Source: Powellomyces hirtus (Eukaryota > Chytridiomycota > Chytridiomycetes > Spizellomycetales > Powellomycetaceae). From it: a DNA stretch of 64,000 nucleotides. The stretch lies in assembly GCA_025526995.1 (NCBI GenBank), contig JAHLKG010000004.1, forward strand, positions 620,001 through 684,000, in the 5' to 3' direction. Numbering within the stretch: the stretch's first letter is position 1; each line of letters begins with the position of its first letter. Under the pieces are notes generated by a model. The model worked only from the letters and a program-made list of their open reading frames with translations, was not told the DNA's origin and did not search any database. The position numbers and the translations under genes were made by a program. This document shows positions 18,226 through 27,427 of the stretch, in pieces.

Positions 18226-20035
18226 TGGACGCGTTTGTCCATTTTGTCAATTCGGTAGATGTATTTTTCGACACGTGTGTTGGTACATTGGACGCGTTTG
18301 TCCTTGAGCGAGTTTGAGTAGCGAAAGCCATCGGACTTGGCGAGATGTGATACATTCCTCGAACAAGAGGTATGGTGATGTCATTCGTAGTGCCCTTGCA
18401 GTCTTGAATGACGGCGCTCTCATCTTCAAAGGTGACTCTCTTTCCATCTTTGGCGAGAGCGGAGACCGAGATGAGAGTTTTGGCGAGTTTCGGAACGTAG
18501 AGAACATCAGTGAGAGGTACATCTCCATCTGGAAGCTTCAAGATAGCGTTCCCTTTCGCTTCGGCATCGAGAAAGGCGTTGTTTCCAAATCTGACCCGCG
18601 TTGAGTGCTCTTCGTAGGATTCGAGAATGGAAATGTCATTCGTCATGTGCTGTGAGCAGCCCGAATCCAGGTAAGCCAATGTAGTGGCGTTATGTGCTTC
18701 TGCAATGTTGGCATTAGCAGCGGGTTTTAAGGCTTCGACTGCCTTGGCTTTGAGGGGACAATTGAATGGGGTATGTTCATTCGAATTGCATAACCAACAG
18801 GGGAAGTTCTGTCTCTTCTTCGAGTCTGTGGTCTTCTTCACGTCGGTCTTCTTGTGACTTGAGCCGTCTTTCTTTGAAGGTTGGGCTTCGAGCGCGATGT
18901 TTTCGCTCTTCTTGGCGAAACGATTGTTGTTTTGGTTACTCTTGTTACTTCCGTTATCCAGACGCTTGGCAGCTGCCATGAGGCCATGGAGATCCTGGAA
19001 ACTTTGAGTTCTGACGAGCTCTGCATGATGTTCATTCATTCCGCGAAGGTAGAACCACTTGTAGATTTCGAACGGCACCTTCAAGGGGATTTGACTTGTA
19101 ATCTTCGTGAATGAGGTATTGTACTGCGAGATGGAATGACTTCCTTGTCGGAGTCTTTCAAGTTGAGTGAGCAAAGTTTCTTCGTGATCGGTTGGTTGGT
19201 AACGCGAGAGGAAAGGAGGCTTGAAGGATTCCCAATCTGTGATGGACTCCACCATCCCTTGTTCGGCATCTTTCTGGTGATTACGATACCATTGTTTTGC
19301 TTCGCCAGAGAGCTTCGTGAAGATGAATGAGAGTTGTTCTTCTCCAGATACAGGTTTTAGGCGAAAGACTAGAGTAAGTTGATCGACGAAGTCGGCGAGT
19401 TTTGAGAGATTTCCCGTCCCGTCGAATGTAGATACTGGATCGATCGCAGATTTGAAGTATGCGAATGATGTACATTGTGCGTCGCGATCATTGCTCTTTC
19501 TGCTGCTCGTAGTTGTTGTGCTCTCCGTTGGGGAAGACGGACGAAAGTGAGGGGCAACTGGGGCTTCAACTTCGCCGTGAGTAATGTGTTGATGTAGAAA
19601 AGGGTACTCAAGGCCCGCTTTTGGGCTTCTCATCGGTGAAACGGCCATAGGATGACCACCGATATGAGGCTTTTCGTACTTCTCACGTTGTTGATGGGAA
19701 GTTGATGTAGCGAGAGGGTTTGAACTAGTCAATAAAGTCCTCTCCAACCTGTCCATCCGATGGTCAAGCTTTTCGTCGATTTCCATCTTGAACCTCTGCA
19801 GAATTTTCATGACAATGTCAGTCGGTACTTCGGACGGTAGTATCGCCGAGTCTGCATGAATTTCTCCATGATTCATCTCATCCACATCGGCATCTGCATC
19901 GTGGGAATCATGGTAGATCGAGGCATCGATATTAACGTCTTCTTCAGCGTCAGGACCCCGTTGGGCTTCTCGTGTGGCTTGACGGGCTTGTTGGCGGGTC
20001 TGCACTCCTTGGATGGGAGATCTTGCAGTAGGCAT
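18044..20035 (-). CDS. A2 gag-protease polyprotein
   Basis: 663 residues from ATG 20035. It has an N-terminal charged region, capsid (FDGTGNLSKLADF, KQWYRN), zinc knuckle CWLCNSNEHTPFNC (about 18760-18810), and an aspartic protease with DSGCSQHMT (about 18650). After the protease there is a run of short repeats of the form NASNVPTH and TSIQA that A1 lacks, so the linker has expanded in A2. The ORF stops inside the GC-rich linker. Intact frame. Confidence 0.82.
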   Translation of the reverse strand: MPTARSPIQGVQTRQQARQATREAQRGPDAEEDVNIDASIYHDSHDADADVDEMNHGEIHADSAILPSEVPTDIVMKILQRFKMEIDEKLDHRMDRLERTLLTSSNPLATSTSHQQREKYEKPHIGGHPMAVSPMRSPKAGLEYPFLHQHITHGEVEAPVAPHFRPSSPTESTTTTSSRKSNDRDAQCTSFAYFKSAIDPVSTFDGTGNLSKLADFVDQLTLVFRLKPVSGEEQLSFIFTKLSGEAKQWYRNHQKDAEQGMVESITDWESFKPPFLSRYQPTDHEETLLTQLERLRQGSHSISQYNTSFTKITSQIPLKVPFEIYKWFYLRGMNEHHAELVRTQSFQDLHGLMAAAKRLDNGSNKSNQNNNRFAKKSENIALEAQPSKKDGSSHKKTDVKKTTDSKKRQNFPCWLCNSNEHTPFNCPLKAKAVEALKPAANANIAEAHNATTLAYLDSGCSQHMTNDISILESYEEHSTRVRFGNNAFLDAEAKGNAILKLPDGDVPLTDVLYVPKLAKTLISVSALAKDGKRVTFEDESAVIQDCKGTTNDITIPLVRGMYHISPSPMAFATQTRSRTNASNVPTHVSKNTSTELTKWTNASNVPTHASDTSIQALNLSTDATGISVTRSTSIQATSEGPAAPNGGPAGRPKWGASRPHTLQ

Positions 20036-20136
20036 CTTGACGGTGTGCTCGGTACTTTCTTGGCATTTGAATTTCGACGGAAGACTTGTAGTTTACAGGT
20101 TTTACGAAGGGAGAATGATTCGAATTCGACCGGTCT

Positions 20137-20150
20137 CAGGGCTCATAACC
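20137..20150 (-). promoter_or_regulatory. A2 primer-binding site
   Basis: GGTTATGAGCCCTG on the minus strand, next to the LTR terminal CCAATA. Single copy, unlike A1. Confidence 0.85.
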
Positions 20151-20496
20151 TATTGGAGATATCGGCGTTTCCAGTACTTTATCGGAAATGCAGAGGATTG
20201 GCCGAATTCGATGTGGCCTCCAGTATACTTCGTAAAGGGGAGTTACAGAGCTCTTCTGTGATGCAATTGACGATGTAGCAATGTCAGATGCACGGAGATG
20301 TAATGTATTTCTTGTCTTAAAGTCTTATCGGTAATGTCTCGCTTCGAGCGTTCTAATCTACTTTTTCTCCAATCACGTGATCACACGTGATCCAATTCAG
20401 CTCTTATCATTACCGGTATGGTGGTCACGCGTTCTAGTCGGTAAGGATCTAATGTAAGGACCAAACGTTGAGTACGCAAGTCTCAACATTCCAATA
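20151..20496 (-). repeat. A2 5' LTR
   Basis: 346 bp with inverted termini TATTGG/CCAATA. Two CACGTGAT motifs near 20372-20392. Confidence 0.87.
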
Positions 20497-22184
20497 CGGA
20501 TATTCTCGACATGGGCGCCAATCTTCTCTCCCTCTCTGGCGCCCGCTACATCCTCACGTTCATCGACGAATACACACGGTATTCTGTCATCTACCCCCTC
20601 AAGACCAAAGATCAAACCAACGATTATTGGCAAAAATATTGTGCATACGCTGAACGTCACCTCGACTCCAAGATCAAGGAGCTGCGCTGCGATAATGGCG
20701 GTGAATACTATCCCCTACAGGCTGAGCTGCTCGCCGACGGGATCACGTTAAACCCCACTCACCCGTACTCCTCTCAGCAAAATGGCATTGCTGAACGGTT
20801 CAACCGTACGCTCATGGACCAGGTCTGAGCGATTCTTCATGACAGCCGCGCTCCTTTCAAGCTTTGGGGAGAACTCGCTATGGCCGTCAACTATCTGCGT
20901 CAACGGACGCCATCAACGTCTCTCAATGGAGAGACCCCATACCAACGTTGGTTTGGGACCCCTGCCAATATATCAAACCTCTGCACCATCTGGAGTGTGG
21001 CCTATATGCATCAACCTGTGCGCCGTCGCACACACCGCAAGCTCGGAGCTCGCGCTGTCGGACTGTTCCGACTAGTGGGATATCACCCCACTAAACAAGG
21101 CAACTATCGCCTTTATGATGCATCGATGGATTCGATCATTGACGCACGAGATGTCACAATCAACGAGGCTGATTACATCAGCCCCGTTGCTCAGAGCGAC
21201 ACCACTCCCGAATATGTGGTTGAGCGCATCTTACTCTCTCGCAACGGTGAAGGGGGAGAGGAATTCCTGGTCAAGTGGCTTGGCTACGACGAACCAACAT
21301 GGGAACCCCTCAACGACGTCAAGGATTCAGAGGCCCTGACGTGATTCACCGGAGTCGAAGATGACGGCACACCCGTAATTGCCGAATTGCATGCCGCATG
21401 CAGCACTGATATCAATGAGCCCGTCACTTACCAGGCGGCGGTCAACTCGCCGTACACGAAAGAGTGGAAAAAAGCAATCGATGCCAAACTTTCATCTCAC
21501 TGCACCAACAAGACGTGGGACACGGATACCATGCAAACACCGTCCGGCATTCATCTTGTTGATTCTAAATGGGTCTTCAAAGTCAAACACAATGCCAATG
21601 GCTCTATCAAGAAGTTCAAAGCCCGCCTCATTGCCTGAGGCTTCGCGCAGCGTGAAGGCATTGACTTCAACAAAACGTATGCACCCGTCATCAAGTTTAA
21701 CACCTTGCGGGTGCTACTCGTGCTTGCTGCTAAGCTCGACCTTCACGTCCATCAGATGGACGTCATCACCGCATTTCTCAACGGAGATCTCATCGTAGAG
21801 ATCTGGATGCAGCTCCCCGCTGGCGTCGCTGACGACGTCGTCAAACTACGCCGTTCCCTTTATGGCCTTAAACAATCGCCGCGCCTATGGAACAAGGTTC
21901 TCGACTCCTTCCTTCAACAGCTCGGGTTCTCAGTATCAGAATTCGACACCGTGCTCTACATTAAGCGGACTGACAACACGAAGATCCTGATTGTTGCCAT
22001 CTACGTGGATGACCTCACGATTTTCGCATCAGACCTTGATGACCTGCTCGCTCTCAAATCCGCACTTGCCGAACGCTTCAAGATGGAGGACATGGGGGAG
22101 ATCTCTTTCCTTCTTGGTCTTCAGATTACGCGCGACCGGTCAAAGCGATGCATTACCATCAGCCAACAGAAGTACATCAAAGAT
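20497..22184 (+). pseudogene. C pol, integrase to reverse transcriptase, three TGA stops
   Basis: One reading frame from the integrase core (TDILDMGA, RCDNGGEYY, QQNGIAERF) through a chromodomain (about 21215-21345, YVVERI, VKWLGY, TWEP) and reverse transcriptase (WVFKVKHN, HQMDVITAFL, YVDDLTIF near 22010). It is broken only by TGA codons at 20826, 21342 and 21636. In each place the conserved residue of this family is Arg, so each is best read as CGA to TGA. The frame runs straight into the D LTR at 22185 and resumes at 41671. The left edge is A2. Confidence 0.9.
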
Positions 22185-22458
22185 GTAATAATACTAGGTC
22201 CGTTGCCAGAGTCTAGTCTTCTATTCGGGAATTCCCTATCTCTAATTCTACTGCAAGATCTCTAAGTCCTGAATACGCCCTCGTCGGAGTATTCCTACTT
22301 TTCTTCTGGACCGCGGGGCGGTCCCAGTCACGTGATGGCCATCCGTGGCCATCCCTAAGGTCTAGTACCCTTCGGGATGCTGACGCTAGCATCCATCTCG
22401 CGCGGGGCCCTTCCTGATGCGTATCTAGGCTTAGGCTGGCGAGCCACGCCTCATTACA
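22185..22458 (-). repeat. D 3' LTR
   Basis: 274 bp, TGTAATGAGG...AGTATTATTACA on the minus strand. It is rich in short palindromes (GATGGCCATC; GGATGCT paired with AGCATCC; GACCGC paired with GCGGTC) and has one CACGTGA. It differs from the 5' LTR at several positions. A G-run polypurine tract adjoins it at 22459-22464. Confidence 0.92.
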
Positions 22459-22872
22459 CCCCCCTTAGATTCGCGACTATCTCTTAGGCTCGAATCTCTT
22501 CAGCGAGGCGAAGCTTGCCTAAGCCGAACGGCTGCGGGCGACGAAGGTTGACGTGGTCGTGGGAATATAGGGCCGGTGAAGCGACCCTGGTGCGAATCGC
22601 GTCACGGTAGCCTCCGGCGGGTAGTCTCCGCCCTTCGTAGGGTGCGAATTCGTCGAAAAGTCTATTTTCTCGTCGCAGGGGCCCTAAATGACTCACGACC
22701 AGTTTCTGCCATGCAAAATCTGATAAGTGACATCTGCTGTGCTTCGTAGGGAATGAAACACTGACACCTGAATTGCCGAGCGTTCCCAGCCAGGACGAGC
22801 CTTCAAAAGGCGCTGCCCGCTAAGTTCCCCCTCGCTTCTTTCTTTCTCCTGTAACTGACAACAGAAACAACA

Positions 22873-23606
22873 ATGGACGTCGACTGCAACAACTCTCCGT
22901 CCCCCGACACCACCACCACCACCACCACGGCTAAACGCCGTAGCAACCAACAGCTGCAGAAGGCAGCCGCAAAGAAGGTCCAGCTCGCTGGGGTGAGTGA
23001 AGCTCTGACTGTCCCCGTTGGTCGCGGTAATCCCCTTACGCCGTCTCGCAGAAGCCGACCGTCCACTACAATTTGACCCCGGAGGTCGCGGTCGCAACCA
23101 GCACCTGCTGGAAATGCGGCCTGCACAAAGGTGGCAAGATGTTCCTTGGTGAATGCCACCACATGATCTGTCGGCCATGTATCGTGGCCTTGGCCGACGC
23201 CACAGTACGTTCCCGCTGGTTATGAGGCTTCCCGGTGTTGTTTGGTACTCATCTCCACTCTCTCTTCTTCCCTTCTGTAGGACACTGGCCCTCTGGGCCA
23301 GTTTGTGTGTGGTGTCGATCGGTGCGGGAGGACGCTGCACTTCGGTGCAATCCTGGTCTGTTGCGTCCATGACGCCTGCCCCTCCGTCGTGGCGGCCCTC
23401 CGTTGGCTCCCCTGCACCCATGTCAACTGCATGGCGCACATTCGCACGTAAGTCATCTCTTCCCGTTGACTGTACACTTACCTTACCGGCTGATCCATTT
23501 CTCCCGTAGCGAAATGAACATTGCGAACTTCACGCTGCTCCGATGCGGCATGGGGGAGCGCTGCCACGGGGCAAAATGCCTCTTCTCGTTCACCCGTATC
23601 AACTAG
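22873..23606 (+). CDS. Antisense RING-type zinc-finger gene carried in D, four exons
   Basis: Lies between D pol and the D 3' LTR on the opposite strand. Exons 22873-22992, 23052-23204, 23281-23447 and 23510-23606. All three introns have GT-AG ends (donors GTGAGT, GTACGT, GTAAGT; acceptors CGCAG, TGTAG, CGTAG) and the frame holds across every junction, giving 178 residues. The N-terminus is Thr/Lys-rich and basic. Residues from about 58 form a RING-like C-x2-C...C-x-H-x2-C-x2-C...C-x4-C pattern (CWKC, ECHHMICRPC, CGVDRC). A second Cys/His-rich stretch follows (LVCCVHDAC, PCTHVNC, RCGMGERCHGAKC). RING domains usually act as E3 ubiquitin ligases; that role here is inferred. It could be a captured host gene or a conserved accessory gene of the element. 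Confidence 0.7.
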
Positions 23607-24666
23607 TTGGTTCCCCCCCCTTTTTCCCTTTTCTTGTACATAGTTTCGTCCTGTTGCTCCCTTGGGGCCTGGCCTCCGGGCCGTAATCAAATTCAGTACC
23701 AAAATCTCATCGCTGTACTTGCCTTCTCATCGCTGTGCTCGCTTGAGCCTTGTAGCATTTCGCATGCGTCCGCTGTGTCCAATGTCACTCGGCTTCGTTC
23801 CGGCTATGGTGCCCATGGTAGATGCCTGGCGTCACACTTCCCCGTTGGGAAGACCGCCCAGTGGTTCCCCGGCCATTGTCCAACGATGCCGGTATCTCAC
23901 CTAGTGAGGTCTACTGCCTCGCAGTCTTCGGCTCATCGCCCAGCGATCCCGGCATCTCGCCCAGCGAGATATGCTGCCCAGCAGCCTTCGGCCATCGTCC
24001 AACGATGCCGGCATCTCACCTTGTGAGGTCTACTGCCTCGCACTCTTCGGCTCATCGCCCAGCGATCCCGGCATCTCGCCCAGCAAGGTATGTCGCCCAG
24101 CGACCTTCGGCCCATCGTCAAACGATGCTGGTATCTTGGCCGAAGCCCTTCTCTTCCCCTTCGCGTGGGTATGTACTGCGGCCATGGTCCCCGCGGGTCT
24201 CGAGGTACGCTGCCATGCAAATCTGGTGCCGGTCACCTTGCATCGGCAAGCCGGTCAATGCCCAGCATCACCCTTCTCACCCAGTGAGGTATGCCGCCCA
24301 GCGGCCTTCGGCCCATCGTCAAACGATGCTGGTATCTTGGCCGAAGCCCTTCTCTTCCCCTTCGCGTAGGTATGTACCACGGCCATGGTCCCCGCGGGTC
24401 TCGAGGTACGCTGCCATGCAAATCTGGTGCCGGTCACCTTGCATCAGCAAGCCGTTGGCTCATCGCCCAGCGAACCCGGCATCTCACCCAGTGAGGTATG
24501 CTGCCCAGCAGCCTTCGGCCATCGTCCAACGATGCCGGCATCTCGCCCAGCGAGGTATGCTGCCCAGCAGCCTTCGGCCATCGTCCAACGATGCTGGAAT
24601 CTCGCACTATAATGTCCTCTACCTCAAGTAGCATCTCTCTTGTTAATTTACGGTACAGCTCGCTAT
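23607..24666. repeat. Tandem array of short hairpin units in the D 3' region
   Basis: From about 23870 to 24610 a unit of roughly 60 bp recurs, each built of back-to-back short inverted repeats: CATCG/CGATG, CTCAC/GTGAG, TCGC/GCGA, CTGC/GCAG and GCC/GGC. A longer segment (about 24112-24255) recurs at 24317-24457. The spaced 5-bp stems would give a chain of small hairpins in either transcript. Open frames across it arise because the unit lacks stops; I do not call a protein. 23607-23870 shows nothing recognisable. Confidence 0.8.
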
Positions 24667-26751
24667 CTAGGTTCTCTTACGTCGCCTGGCCGCTAGCCTT
24701 TGGCCACGGTCCTCTCCGGGGTGCTCCCGGAGCCATTCTTCCAGTGCGGTTGTCCCCTTCACGTGTGCATACGGCTCCCACGTGTTCTGGGTGTTGTCGT
24801 AACCTGTCCACTTGATTAAGAACTGCTCGGTGTTCCTGTGCCATCTGGCATTTAGGATCTTGTCCACTTGGTAGGTCTCCTGACTGTCTTCGTCCTTCTC
24901 GGGCTCAGGCGGGGCAGTGACCTGTCTGTACGGAGTACCGCCCGGGTCATGGTAATGTCTCAGAATGCTGACATGAAAGACTGGGTGCAACCCGGTGAAC
25001 TTCTTGGGTAGTTCGAGCTCGTAGGTTTCAGGATGCGGGCCCTTGCCGCGTACTGTGAATGGCCCAATCCATTGCTCAGCCAGCTTTTTGTTCCTTGTGG
25101 TGACGCTGGTAATCGCGATACCCTCACAATGAAGTAAGACCTTGTCACCCTCTCGGTATGCTTCCGTGTGCTTCTTGCGGTCGTAGTACTTTGCCTGCTG
25201 GTCCTGTGCGTCTCGGAGCCGTTGCTGCACGATGCGACTCACGTTGGTGAATTCCTTAATCCGTCTCTCCACGGCGGTTCGTGCCGATTGCCTTATCATC
25301 TCTCCGGGGCTAGGTGCTACCCATTGGTTCGGTACCCGGGGAACGCGGTCTAGGTCAATCTCGAAAGGGGATAGTCCCGTCGACGTCTGCGGCGTTCGGT
25401 TGTAGTTGTACTCGAGTGTAGGGAGTAAACTCTTCCAGTTGGAGCCGGCATAGTCGAGAAAGGGGCCCATGATTCCCTTGATCGTCTTGATGGCGTTCTC
25501 TGCCTTGCCGTCGGTCTGTTGGTGTCGTGCCGACGAGAGTTCTTGCTTGACGTCGAGTGCCCGCATGAGGTACCGCCAGAATTCTGATAGCCACTTGGGG
25601 TCCCGATCGCTCACGATGGTGTGGGGCAACCCTGTGTGGCAAAAGGCCTGTTCCAGAAAGAGTTGAGCCGTCTCCTGAGCTGTAGCGCGTGTGTTAGTAG
25701 GTAGAAGTATCACGCGGCATGAAAGGTAGTCAACGATGAGGAGTACGGCGTCTGCTGTCTTGGTCAGTCCCCCGCCGGTGTGGTGCGGAGGGTTCTTCGT
25801 CACGTCGGGCTCTACCCAAGGTTCCCCCCCCCCCTTAGAGCCTGACGTGGGGAAGAATATATTCATGCCGATTTGTTGCCAACGAGCGTCGGGGATCGGT
25901 AGGCTGCGGAGGAAACCGATCGGCACGGCTCGCTTGTGACGTTGGCAGGTAGGGCAGGTGCGGACATATTGGTACACATCACGTTCCATGTGGGGCCAAT
26001 AGTACGATTCCAGAAGTCTGACGAGCGTTTGTTGGACACCGGAGTGACCACCGTTCGCGAGGGAGTCGTGATGAATCTGAAGGAGTGGCCCCCGCAAGCT
26101 GTCGGAGACGTACCGACGGTCATGGTACATCAAGAAGCGGTGCGGAGGGGAGTCCACTGTCCGGAATCGGCCTGCATGGCCGGATAGGTTCTCCGGTGGA
26201 CTGTTGATGGTTAGTAAGATGTTTTGGCCGAAATCATCTGATGCGAGCGCTTGGGTCCAGTCCGCATCGGTTGGCATGTGTGTCGTGACGGGCTTCTCCA
26301 TCTGCACAATGGCGGTGACCACGTCGATCTTGGCCTGGCAGGTCGCACACTTGAGGGCGTAAGTCGGGTCGCGACTGAGGAAGTTGGCGATCGAATTCCA
26401 TGTGCCGGGGAGGTATTCCACTGAGAAATCGAACTGTTGGAGGAACTCGACCCAGCCTGCTTGGCGACGTGACAGGTGGGGTTGTTCCTGGAGGTAGATC
26501 AGGGATTTGTGGTCAACAAACGTGCGGAATGGGTGGCCGATGAGGTAATGGCGGTTGGCGCGTATGGATTTGACTAATCCCAGCAGTTCTTGTTTATGCA
26601 CGGGGTATCGAGTCTCGGCAGGTTGCATCTTGCGGGAGTAGTATGTCACCGGGCGAAGTTGCGGAAGGTTGGCTAAACCCGATTTGGTGGTTGGTAGTGG
26701 GTGAGGGTAAGGGAAATCCCCTTTGGCCGGCTGTGCCAGCCATCCGCCGTA
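24667..26751 (-). CDS. D pol, RNase H to integrase and chromodomain (3' part)
   Basis: Continues D RNase H from beyond the E insertion (YGGWLAQPA, then YYSRKMQPAETRYP). It has the RNase H/tether region (FVDHKSL, QAGWVEFLQQF), integrase zinc-binding HHCC (H and H near 26050, CPTC near 25955), the D,D,E core (IVDYLS, IVSDRDPK, HQQTDGKAE) and a C-terminal chromodomain (about 24740-24890, YQVDKI, IKWTGY, TWEP). It ends RRRKRT at 24667. Frame intact. Chromodomains steer integration to particular chromatin in chromoviruses. Confidence 0.92.
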   Translation of the reverse strand, partial: YGGWLAQPAKGDFPYPHPLPTTKSGLANLPQLRPVTYYSRKMQPAETRYPVHKQELLGLVKSIRANRHYLIGHPFRTFVDHKSLIYLQEQPHLSRRQAGWVEFLQQFDFSVEYLPGTWNSIANFLSRDPTYALKCATCQAKIDVVTAIVQMEKPVTTHMPTDADWTQALASDDFGQNILLTINSPPENLSGHAGRFRTVDSPPHRFLMYHDRRYVSDSLRGPLLQIHHDSLANGGHSGVQQTLVRLLESYYWPHMERDVYQYVRTCPTCQRHKRAVPIGFLRSLPIPDARWQQIGMNIFFPTSGSKGGGEPWVEPDVTKNPPHHTGGGLTKTADAVLLIVDYLSCRVILLPTNTRATAQETAQLFLEQAFCHTGLPHTIVSDRDPKWLSEFWRYLMRALDVKQELSSARHQQTDGKAENAIKTIKGIMGPFLDYAGSNWKSLLPTLEYNYNRTPQTSTGLSPFEIDLDRVPRVPNQWVAPSPGEMIRQSARTAVERRIKEFTNVSRIVQQRLRDAQDQQAKYYDRKKHTEAYREGDKVLLHCEGIAITSVTTRNKKLAEQWIGPFTVRGKGPHPETYELELPKKFTGLHPVFHVSILRHYHDPGGTPYRQVTAPPEPEKDEDSQETYQVDKILNARWHRNTEQFLIKWTGYDNTQNTWEPYAHVKGTTALEEWLREHPGEDRGQRLAARRRKRT

Positions 26752-27145
26752 TGTGGGGTGCCTGGGTTTTCAGGCGGGAGAAGGGTACTAGAAGTTCGAT
26801 TCGAGCGAGAGTGACAAGAGGGGATGCTGATTTTAAAAGAATGAAGTAGGGAAGAGATGTAGAAGTCTTAAATTTCTTAAGGGGAAAGACGATCGCGTGT
26901 GTGGATTGTCTCTACTTGAGAAAGGGGGGATCTTTTCCCTTCCCTTTATATAGAGAAATGGGTTTCTAACTATAGTAACGTGGAGATGATCTCTTGGTAG
27001 TCATGAAACTGCGGGGTAGTTTCGGGGGTCGCTTATGAGCGACTATGGTAATCGCTTATGAGGCGCGTCTGCCTTGATGTAGGTTATGGCTTTTTACTAG
27101 CCGAAAAAGATATGTATGTATATATGCCTTTGTGGCCATCTCACA
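26752..27145 (-). repeat. E 3' LTR
   Basis: 394 bp, TGTGAGATGG...CACCCCACA on the minus strand. It has a TTTATATAG promoter-like box and a hairpin GTCGCT/AGCGAC. Reads as identical to 32575-32968. Confidence 0.95.
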
Positions 27146-27427
27146 CCCCCCTTTGCCTCTTGGGCTTTAGGGCAGGAGGCATGAGGTTACTGAGTCGCAG
27201 GACAAGCTCCCATGCGGCTTCAGTTGCTGGCTTGCCATAGGACGAGCTCCCATATGGTGTCAGCTCCTGGTGCAGCGCTTAGGCTTACACTGGCTTCAAT
27301 CTCTCCGTCGAGTAGATTGGTACTCGAAACCCCGTCAGGCTCGGTATGAAGTTCAGCTCATAGCCTGGATAGGGAGCGGCTCCTGAGTGGCTTTGTCCAT
27401 TGAACAGGGAGCTCAAGCTTTGTTCAT

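Larger units (their letters stand above)
15094..20496 (-). mobile_element. Copia element A2, 3' LTR lost
   Basis: Minus-strand copia element inserted into the integrase region of C; the five bases beyond its LTR are CGGAT (20497-20501). It has 5' LTR 20151-20496, a primer site 20137-20150, gag-protease and pol, then a polypurine tract and only the first six bases (TATTGG, 15094-15099 on the other strand) of the 3' LTR before the B2 LTR. The rest of that LTR and the second CGGAT are missing. Confidence 0.88.

Noticed and set aside
23870..24610. CRISPR array
   Set aside because: Eukaryotic context, no unique spacers between units, and units made of multiple short palindromes.
23822..24631. Open frame of 269 codons on the plus strand across the D hairpin repeats
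   Set aside because: The repeat lacks stops in several frames on both strands; the translation is only the repeat re-read and shows no domain.
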